From JARBUG01 sp035628915 (GTDB lineage Bacteria > Bacillota > Sulfobacillia > Symbiobacteriales > Symbiobacteriaceae): 64,000 nucleotides of DNA. A model generated the notes under the pieces. The model worked only from the letters and a program-made list of their open reading frames with translations, ran no database searches and had not been told where the DNA came from. A program made the position numbers and the translations under genes. Where the stretch lies: NCBI GenBank assembly GCA_035628915.1, contig DASPIW010000024.1, forward strand, positions 62,001 to 126,000, written 5' to 3'. Below, one piece after another: positions 42,431 through 48,789 of this stretch. The stretch's first letter is position 1. Every line of letters starts with the position of its first letter.

Positions 42431-43861
42431 ATGGAGGAACCCCAACCCTTGATCCGAGCCGAGGCGCTGTCGGGTCTGCCGCCTGAGTTCGACTGCGGCG
42501 CCCGGCTCATGGCAGCCCTGGCCGGCAGCCGTCGCAAGGTCGTTGTGCTGGACGACGACCCGACCGGAACACAGACCGTTCACAATGTGAAGGTGGTCAC
42601 CCGATTCTCGCAGTCCGTATTTGAGCGCTGCCTGCGGGAGCCGGGACGCGTCTTCTATGTACTGACGAACTCACGCAGCCTGCCTGAGGCGGAGGTCGTG
42701 GCTCTGACGCGACGAATCTGCTGGGCACTCTGCGAGGCGGCTGATGCCACCGGTGTGCCGGTCACCGTTGTTTGCCGCTCTGACTCTACCCTGCGGGGGC
42801 ATTTCCCGGCGGAAAATGATACCGTCATGCAGACCATGGAGCGGCAGCTCGGCATGACCTTCCGCGGGACCGTGCTGCTTCCCGCGTTCTTCGAAGGCGG
42901 GCGGTACACGCTGGGGGGCGTACACTGGGTCGAGCAGAAGGGCGAGTGGGTGCCAGCGGGCCAGACCGAGTTTGCCCGGGACCCGGCGTTCGGCTACCGC
43001 TCTTCGCGCCTCGCTGAATATGTGGCGGAGAAGGCCGGGGGCGCCCGTCCCGCTGTGACCATTCCCCTGGAGGTCACTCGCCGGGCAGGCCCGGACGGTG
43101 TCGCGGCCGTGCTGGCGGCTGCTCCGCCCGGCAGCGTCATCGTCCCGGATGCCGTAACCTATGCCGATATCAGCGTGATCGTCTGTGCGCTGCTGGAGGC
43201 TGAGGCGAGCGGCCACTACTACAGCTTCCGTACGGCCGCATCGTTCGTGCCCGTTTGCGGCGGAATCGCGCCCCGCCCGCTGCTTACCGCCACCGAACTC
43301 CGGGGCGGCCAGGCCTCAGGGGCGGGCGGGCTGGTGGTTGTGGGTTCTCACGTCAGCAAGACGACGGCGCAGTTGGGCGCCTTGATGCACGGAACGGCAA
43401 TATCTCCGGTGGAACTGGTCACCGCACGGCTGCTCACCCCTGTTCTGTACGCCGGGGAGATTGCGCGGGCAGCTGCCGCCGTGAGCGGCATTCTGGCCGG
43501 CGGGCGCGATGCCGTGCTGTACACATCGCGCGCAGTAGCAACCGGGGGCGGGGGCAGCGAGTACATCGACATCGCCCGCACGGTGGCGGGCGCGTTGATT
43601 GAGGTCGTCCGGTCGGTGACGGTCCGGCCCCGGTTCTTCGTCGCTAAGGGCGGCATTACTTCCAGTACCATGGCCACCGACGCGCTGGATGTACAGGCCG
43701 CCCGGGTGCTGGGCCAGGTGCTGCCGGGCATTCCGGTCTGGGAGCTGGGCCCCGAGTCGCGGCTGCCCGGCGGGAACTTCGTGGTCTTTCCCGGCAATGT
43801 CGGCGATGAGGCGGCGCTGCTGCAGGTCGTACGGAAGCTTCAGGGACGCGATGACGGATAA
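42431..43861 (+). CDS. Four-carbon acid sugar kinase family protein (DUF1537)
   Basis: 476 residues. The N-terminal LDDDPTGTQTVHNVKVVTRF, CRSDSTLRGHFPAE and the C-terminal FVAKGGITSSTMATDALDVQAARVLGQVLPGIPVW, then FPGNVGDEAAL, are signatures of the D-threonate/D-erythronate/3-oxo-tetronate kinase family (DUF1537). The kinase phosphorylates a four-carbon or branched acid sugar with ATP. The start follows GGGAGGAACG. It is divergent from the GntR regulator and is followed by a racemase 14 bases later, implying a sugar-acid catabolic module. Confidence 0.9.
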   Translation: MEEPQPLIRAEALSGLPPEFDCGARLMAALAGSRRKVVVLDDDPTGTQTVHNVKVVTRFSQSVFERCLREPGRVFYVLTNSRSLPEAEVVALTRRICWALCEAADATGVPVTVVCRSDSTLRGHFPAENDTVMQTMERQLGMTFRGTVLLPAFFEGGRYTLGGVHWVEQKGEWVPAGQTEFARDPAFGYRSSRLAEYVAEKAGGARPAVTIPLEVTRRAGPDGVAAVLAAAPPGSVIVPDAVTYADISVIVCALLEAEASGHYYSFRTAASFVPVCGGIAPRPLLTATELRGGQASGAGGLVVVGSHVSKTTAQLGALMHGTAISPVELVTARLLTPVLYAGEIARAAAAVSGILAGGRDAVLYTSRAVATGGGGSEYIDIARTVAGALIEVVRSVTVRPRFFVAKGGITSSTMATDALDVQAARVLGQVLPGIPVWELGPESRLPGGNFVVFPGNVGDEAALLQVVRKLQGRDDG

Positions 43862-43875
43862 GGGGGCAACTTACC

Positions 43876-44685
43876 ATGCAGAAGACCAGTGATTCGGAGG
43901 CCCGCAAGCTCTTTGAACTCTATATGAAGGTCGTCGGCGTGCCGGAACTGGCGCCCCGGGCAGAAGGCGACCCCCGGCTACGGGGAAAGAAGCTGGGCAT
44001 CGTCAACGGGGGCTCCTGGATCTCCCTCTGGGCGGCGTTCTTCGGGCGGCGGATCCTCCCGGAAGTCCATTTGGTAAACGTGGGCAACGAAGGCGTGCAG
44101 CTCAACTTCATGAAAGCCCACCACGACGGACTCCCCGTCCCCCCGCAGATCAATATCGACCTGTTTGAGCGGTACGCCCGCGACCTGGTGGAACTGGTGG
44201 GCGTCGACGCCGTGCTGATCTCGTGTTCGTCCATGAATCGGGCGTATGGGCAGGTTGCCGAGGCCCTGAGGCCGTACGGGGTGCCCGTGGTCTCCATCGA
44301 CATGCCCATGATGGAGCGGGCGGTGGAGCGCGGCGGGCGGACCCTGCTGGTCGCCACCCATGGCCCGACCGTGGAGAACACCCGCCGCCTGCTGGAGGAG
44401 ACGGGCGCCCGCATGGGCCGGAAGGTGGCCCATGCCGGGGCCACGGTGGAGGATGCCTTCCACCGCCTGGGCGAAGGCGATATTGAGGGGCACAACGAAG
44501 TGATCGCCCGGGCGATCCGGGAAAGCACGGCCAAACAGGAGATCAATACGGTGGTGTTGGCCCAGCTCTCCATGACGATCTTCAAGCTCTCCTACCCGGA
44601 TTGCGAAAAGGCGTTCGGCGTGCCGGTGCTGACGAGCGGCGAGGAGGGCTTCGGGCGCATGCGGGAGATTCTGCTCTCCCGGTAA
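43876..44685 (+). CDS. Aspartate/glutamate racemase family protein
   Basis: 269 residues of the Asp/Glu/hydantoin racemase superfamily. LGIVNGGSWISLW begins the first half. A cysteine occurs in the first-half loop (LISCSSMNRA) and another near the second (SYPDCEKAFGVPVLTSGEEG), in place of the usual CNT/CTH motifs, so the catalytic pair may be altered. Co-transcribed with the DUF1537 kinase, it may act as an isomerase or decarboxylase on the acid sugar. A terminator follows. Confidence 0.75.
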   Translation: MQKTSDSEARKLFELYMKVVGVPELAPRAEGDPRLRGKKLGIVNGGSWISLWAAFFGRRILPEVHLVNVGNEGVQLNFMKAHHDGLPVPPQINIDLFERYARDLVELVGVDAVLISCSSMNRAYGQVAEALRPYGVPVVSIDMPMMERAVERGGRTLLVATHGPTVENTRRLLEETGARMGRKVAHAGATVEDAFHRLGEGDIEGHNEVIARAIRESTAKQEINTVVLAQLSMTIFKLSYPDCEKAFGVPVLTSGEEGFGRMREILLSR

Positions 44686-44700
44686 ATTAGGCGCGGAAAA

Positions 44701-44725
44701 GGCAGGACCGCACGTCGGTCCTGCC
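44701..44725. terminator. Bidirectional terminator between the racemase and cobA genes
   Basis: GGCAGGACCG / CGGTCCTGCC with a CACGT loop, followed on the plus strand by TCTTGTCTTG and on the minus strand by TTTTCC. Confidence 0.8.
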
Positions 44726-44735
44726 TCTTGTCTTG

Positions 44736-45452
44736 CTATTGCTCGTTGAACCAGGCCAGGGTCTCCCGGAGCTTTACGACCTCCCCCACCACGATCAACG
44801 CAGGGGAACGAAGGCCCCCGGCCCGCTCCGCGATGTTCTGCAGCGTGCCGGTCACCGTGTGCTGGCCGGGGCCCGTGCCTTGACTGATGACCGCGGCAGG
44901 CGTCCCGGGGGGGCGCCCGGCGTCCAGCAGGCTCTGAACGATGGCGCCCAGGTTGCCCAGGCCCATCAGCAAGACCAGGGTGTCCGCCTGCACCTGTCCG
45001 GCGGTGCCGGCGTGGCCGGTCACCACGGCAAACGACGAAGCCACGCCGCGGTGCGTCACGGGAATGCCCGCATACGCCGGCACCGCCACGGCGGATGAGA
45101 CACCGGGGATCACCTCAAACCGGATGCCCTGCCCGGCGAGAAATCCGGCCTCCTCGCCGCCCCGGCCGAAGACGAAGGGGTCGCCGCCCTTCAGCCTGGC
45201 GACCGCCTTGCCTTCTTTCGCCCTGGCGGCCAGGAGCCGGTTGATTTCGTCCTGCGCCATCGCGTGGTTGGCCGCGGCCTTGCCGGCATAGATCAGTTCG
45301 GCGCCCGGCCTCGCTTCCTGCAGTAGTTCCGGCGCCACCAGCCGGTCGTAAACGACCGCATCGGCACGGCGTAGGCATTCCAGCCCCCGAACGGTAATGA
45401 GTTTGGGATCTCCGGGCCCGGCACCGATCAGGTAGACAATCCCGGCGGCCAT
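44736..45452 (-). CDS. cobA: Uroporphyrinogen-III C-methyltransferase
   Basis: 238 residues. The SUMT motifs are complete: VYLIGAGPGDPKLITVRG, then VVYDRLV, GDPFVFGRGGEEA and the SAM-binding AVPAYAGIPVTHRGVASSFAVVTGH. It methylates uroporphyrinogen III twice to give precorrin-2. It follows the precorrin-2 dehydrogenase gene by 16 bases, so the two genes provide siroheme synthesis steps. Confidence 0.96.
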   Translation of the reverse strand: MAAGIVYLIGAGPGDPKLITVRGLECLRRADAVVYDRLVAPELLQEARPGAELIYAGKAAANHAMAQDEINRLLAARAKEGKAVARLKGGDPFVFGRGGEEAGFLAGQGIRFEVIPGVSSAVAVPAYAGIPVTHRGVASSFAVVTGHAGTAGQVQADTLVLLMGLGNLGAIVQSLLDAGRPPGTPAAVISQGTGPGQHTVTGTLQNIAERAGGLRSPALIVVGEVVKLRETLAWFNEQ

Positions 45453-45468
45453 GGCTGCACCTCAATTA

Positions 45469-46122
45469 CTATGCTTCGTTGATTGCCCGGGCGATGAGCG
45501 CTTCCGCCCGGGACGCCACCTCGTCCAGGCGGCCCTGCCGCACCAGGTCAAGGGCATCGGAATAGACCAGGGCTTCATAGATCGCCTGGCGCCGGCTCTG
45601 GTCGGGAACGGCGGCGGCGAGCCGGGGGCGCAGGCTGCCCAGGAAGGCCAGCCATTCGCCATACTCCGGTCCGAACTGTGCTTGGAGTTCCTCCCGGATG
45701 CGGCGCGCCAGCATGGGGCTTTGGCCGCCCGTCCAGACGGCGACGGTCAGGCTGTCCTGACGTACCACCGCCGGCACAGTGAAGCTGCATAGCTCAGGCC
45801 GGTCGACGACATTGACGGGCGTCAGCCGGCTCCGGGCCTCCAGCGAGACGAAACGGTTGGCCGCCTCGTCGTCGCTGGCGGCGATGACCAGCATAAACCC
45901 AGCCGCATCACCCGGGCGGTAGGCCCGGGGGAGCCAGCGAACGGCGCCGGCGTCCGCCTGGGCGACCAGGACGGGCGCCAGGTCCGGGGCGATTACGGTC
46001 ACGCGGGCACCGGCCTCGAGCAGGCTTTGTACCTTTCGTTCGGCCACCGCACCGCCGCCGACCACCAGGCACTCCTGCCCTCCCACTTCGAGTCCGACCG
46101 GATAGAGTCCCACGGCCAACAC
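45469..46122 (-). CDS. Precorrin-2 dehydrogenase / sirohydrochlorin ferrochelatase-like protein (CysG N-terminal type)
   Basis: 217 residues. The NAD-binding motif ECLVVGGGAVAERKVQSLLEAGA and the NVVDRPELCSFTVPAVVRQDSLTVAVWTGGQSPMLARRIREEL block are those of Met8/CysG-N. It oxidises precorrin-2 to sirohydrochlorin and may also insert iron. The start is GTG 46122. It forms a two-gene unit with cobA. Confidence 0.93.
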   Translation of the reverse strand: MLAVGLYPVGLEVGGQECLVVGGGAVAERKVQSLLEAGARVTVIAPDLAPVLVAQADAGAVRWLPRAYRPGDAAGFMLVIAASDDEAANRFVSLEARSRLTPVNVVDRPELCSFTVPAVVRQDSLTVAVWTGGQSPMLARRIREELQAQFGPEYGEWLAFLGSLRPRLAAAVPDQSRRQAIYEALVYSDALDLVRQGRLDEVASRAEALIARAINEA

Positions 46123-46200
46123 CTCGCTTCACCTATAGCTGGTAATGATTCTAGGTCCTTAGCTTTCCCCCTTTCGCCGGGCCGAGTTAATCGCGGAAGA

Positions 46201-46218
46201 CGGGCGCCGTGGCGCCCG
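46201..46218 (-). terminator. Hairpin after the SLH remnant
   Basis: CGGGCGCC / GGCGCCCG with a two-base loop, 17 bases beyond the remnant's stop on the minus strand. Confidence 0.45.
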
Positions 46219-46234
46219 CCTTCATCGCTTGCGA

Positions 46235-46489
46235 TTACCAGGTTCCTTCGGCCGTATCGCCGATCCAGCGTTCCCCCCCACTTTCCCCGGTGGCTGCGTG
46301 GCTCAGCGAAGCCTCCTCTACATACCCGGCGGCCCAGTGCTCCAGGGGCACATCTGGCCAGGTGGGCGCCGACCGCCCGCTGAGCGGCCCGCGGCCCAGG
46401 AGGCGGCCCATCATGGCTGCGGCCTCCGCCCGGCTGGTCAGCGCATCCGGCCGGAACGTGCCCGCCTCGTCTCTGAAATGAAGGGAATT
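46235..46489 (-). pseudogene. S-layer homology (SLH) domain remnant
   Basis: The frame ending at TAA 46237-46235 reads FRDEAGTFRPDALTSRAEAA, then MMGRLLGRG and WPDVPLEHWAAGYVEEASL, the end of one SLH repeat and the start of the next. SLH repeats normally come in threes on surface proteins. There is no start codon with a ribosome binding site and the upstream part is missing. The frame is continuous with the MFS gene across its TAG stop. It is most likely a leftover of a deleted surface protein gene. Confidence 0.6.
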
Positions 46490-46492
46490 TAC

Positions 46493-48070
46493 CTAATACC
46501 TTCCAGTTGGGGAATGATCGCGGGAGGACTGGGCCGTCAAACTCTCGCGTCCCATAAACTGGGCGATGAGTACCCCGCAGACCATGACACCAATCGAAAT
46601 CCAGAAGACCGGGTGGATTGCGTTTGACATCATCGTCTTGATCGTATCCGTCACCAACTGGCGCACGCCCGCCGGAATCCCTTCCTGCAAGTGCGGCTGC
46701 AGCAGGACCTGGACCAGGTTCGCCGGATTTTCGGCCAGGGCGCTGAAGGCTTGGGCCATCCCAGCCGGGAACACCGACAACTTCGGGGCCAAGAGCCGGT
46801 CGAACTGGTGGCTCATCTGCCAGTTGAAGAGGGCGCCGAAGACCGTCACACCCACGGTGGAGCCGATGCTGCGGAAGAAAGTGGTCGCAGCGGTGACGGT
46901 GCCACGCCTATCGCTGCCAAACGCCTGCTGCACCGCAATCATCATGATCGGCTGGACCAGCCCGATGCCCAGACCCAGCAGCATGATCGCCGCCCGGGCA
47001 TCCCAATAAGTCGTGGCGGGCGTGAAGCGGGTCGCCAGGAAAAAACCGGCGCACACGAATGAGAGGCCCCCGCCAATCAGCCAGCGGTACTGGACGCGCT
47101 GGGCGATGTGGCCGCCTGCCACGGAACCGATCACCATCATCAGGGTCATGGGCAGCAGCACCGTTCCCGAACCGATGGCGCTCGCGCCAATGACGCCTTG
47201 CATGAACCAGGGGAAGAAGACGATGACGCCGAACATGCCGGCGCCCAGAATAAAGGCGATCAGCGTGGCCACCGCGAACGTGCGGTTGGCAAACAGCTTC
47301 AGATCCAGAATCGGTTCGGGCACCCGCAGTTCATTGATCACAAACAAGGCGATGGCCCCGGCACTGGTCGCGGAGAGTGCGATGCCTTGCCAGCTGTCCC
47401 AGGCAAAGTACTCTCCTCCCCCCTGGAGAAACAGTAGCAGGCTCGTCACCCCAATGATCGAGAGCAGCGAGCCCGTCCAGTCGAGCTTCCGCCCGCCCCC
47501 GGAGGTTTCGTTCTTCATTGTCCAGGCGCAGAGCAGCAGCGCGGCGGCCCCGGTGGGGACGTTTATCAGGAAGATGTACTTCCAGTGGATGAAGTCGACA
47601 ATCCAGCCGCCCACCAGAGGCCCGATGATGGAGGCCAGCGCAAACACCCCGCCAAACAGGCCCTGCATCCGGGCGCGTTCCTTGCCGGTATACAGGTCGC
47701 CGATGATGGTGTGCGCAACCGGCGTGAGCATGCCGCCGCCGATGCCCTGCAGGCCGCGGAAGAGGATCAGCTGCGTCATGTTTTCAGCCTGCCCGCATAG
47801 GACCGAACCCCCGACAAACACGGTGACCCCCAGCATCCAGAAGAACTTTCGCCCGTACACGTCCGACAGCTTCCCCACTAACGGCACGACGGCGGTCGAC
47901 GCCAGCAGATAGGCCGTGACCACCCAGGTAAACATGGCGGCCCCGCCAAGCTGGGCGACCATCTTTGGAAACGCCGTACTGACAATGGTCTGGTCCAGAG
48001 CAGCCACAAACAAGCCTACCATGATCGCAATGGTGACCCACGCCCTATGCATTTTGGACAAGCAAGACAT
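46493..48070 (-). CDS. DHA2 family MFS drug efflux transporter (14 TM, EmrB/QacA type)
   Basis: 525 residues with 14 hydrophobic segments. The family motif D1 (FVAALDQTIVSTAFPKM) and motif A (GKLSDVYGRKFFWMLGV) are present, and motif C appears as VAHTIIGDLY...GPLVGGWIVDF. Such pumps export hydrophobic drugs using the proton gradient. It is divergent from the TetR gene, and two TetR-type operators lie between, so it is under that repressor. A shorter start at ATG 48052 lacks a ribosome binding site. Confidence 0.93.
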   Translation of the reverse strand: MSCLSKMHRAWVTIAIMVGLFVAALDQTIVSTAFPKMVAQLGGAAMFTWVVTAYLLASTAVVPLVGKLSDVYGRKFFWMLGVTVFVGGSVLCGQAENMTQLILFRGLQGIGGGMLTPVAHTIIGDLYTGKERARMQGLFGGVFALASIIGPLVGGWIVDFIHWKYIFLINVPTGAAALLLCAWTMKNETSGGGRKLDWTGSLLSIIGVTSLLLFLQGGGEYFAWDSWQGIALSATSAGAIALFVINELRVPEPILDLKLFANRTFAVATLIAFILGAGMFGVIVFFPWFMQGVIGASAIGSGTVLLPMTLMMVIGSVAGGHIAQRVQYRWLIGGGLSFVCAGFFLATRFTPATTYWDARAAIMLLGLGIGLVQPIMMIAVQQAFGSDRRGTVTAATTFFRSIGSTVGVTVFGALFNWQMSHQFDRLLAPKLSVFPAGMAQAFSALAENPANLVQVLLQPHLQEGIPAGVRQLVTDTIKTMMSNAIHPVFWISIGVMVCGVLIAQFMGRESLTAQSSRDHSPTGRY

Positions 48071-48086
48071 CTCCCATCGCCGAGGT

Positions 48087-48107
48087 GCAAGCAACTGACC
48101 TGCTTGC
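48087..48107. promoter_or_regulatory. TetR-type operator O1 (proximal to the efflux gene)
   Basis: GCAAGCA (48087-48093) and TGCTTGC (48101-48107) form an inverted repeat with the same half-site as the larger palindrome 45 bases away. It lies 17 bases upstream of the efflux gene start. Confidence 0.7.
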
Positions 48108-48115
48108 CATCAGGG

Positions 48116-48169
48116 TAGCATGGAAACAAAATGCAAGCAACCGATTGCTTGCATTTTGTTTCCATGCTA
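48116..48169. promoter_or_regulatory. Long perfect palindrome with TetR-type operator O2
   Basis: Two perfect 25-base arms (48116-48140 and 48145-48169) flank the four bases CCGA. The centre, TGCAAGCAA / TTGCTTGCA, repeats the O1 half-site. It lies 34 bases before the tetR start and probably covers both divergent promoters. Confidence 0.85.
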
Positions 48170-48202
48170 TGGTATGGGTAGTTCAGCCGGGGGTGAGAGC
48201 GA

Positions 48203-48787
48203 ATGGATGGGACCAGAGGCACCGACGACCGGATTCTGAGCGCGTTTCTGCGGTTGGCTGCGGAACGGGGGCTGGACGGCGTCACGACGCGCGAAGTTGC
48301 TGCCGAGGCCGGGGTCAACCCGGTCACGCTCTTCCGGCGCTTCGGCGACAAGACGACGATTGCCGTTGAGGCGATCCGCCGCCACAGCCCCGCGCCGAAA
48401 CTGGAGAACCGGAATCCTGGTGTCAACCCGGATCACGCGCTGGAAGGGCTACTGGACTGCATGCTCTTTCTGGCAGAGCTGACGGAGGAGCATCGCCGCA
48501 TACCGTGGCTTCGCTTCGGAGTAAAGCAGATGTCGCAGGTGCCGGAGGTGCGGGCTGAACTGAGCATGATCGTCAAGGCGGTTTACGGCTACGTACGGCG
48601 CGCCCTGGCACAGGCGGCTCCGGCCCTGCGTCCCGAGGTAGACCACCACGTTACGGCTCTGCAGCTGATTGGTCTCCTGAAAGCCGCCAGACAGATGGAT
48701 GAGTTGGCCGTCGCACACGAACCACAGCCGGCAGACTGGCGCACCTTGTTCCGGACAGCGCTCCGACCACTACTGCGCGAGGTGTAA
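48203..48787 (+). CDS. TetR/AcrR family transcriptional regulator
   Basis: 194 residues. The N-terminal helix-turn-helix ILSAFLRLAAERGLDGVTTREVAAEAGV, then NPVTLFRRFGDKTTIAVEAI, is typical. The C-terminal ligand domain is all helical. It starts behind GGGGGTGAGAG. It is co-transcribed with the Rph-like enzyme (two bases between) and divergent from the DHA2 pump; the paired operators imply that it represses both in the absence of drug. Confidence 0.93.
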   Translation: MDGTRGTDDRILSAFLRLAAERGLDGVTTREVAAEAGVNPVTLFRRFGDKTTIAVEAIRRHSPAPKLENRNPGVNPDHALEGLLDCMLFLAELTEEHRRIPWLRFGVKQMSQVPEVRAELSMIVKAVYGYVRRALAQAAPALRPEVDHHVTALQLIGLLKAARQMDELAVAHEPQPADWRTLFRTALRPLLREV

Positions 48788-48789
48788 GC

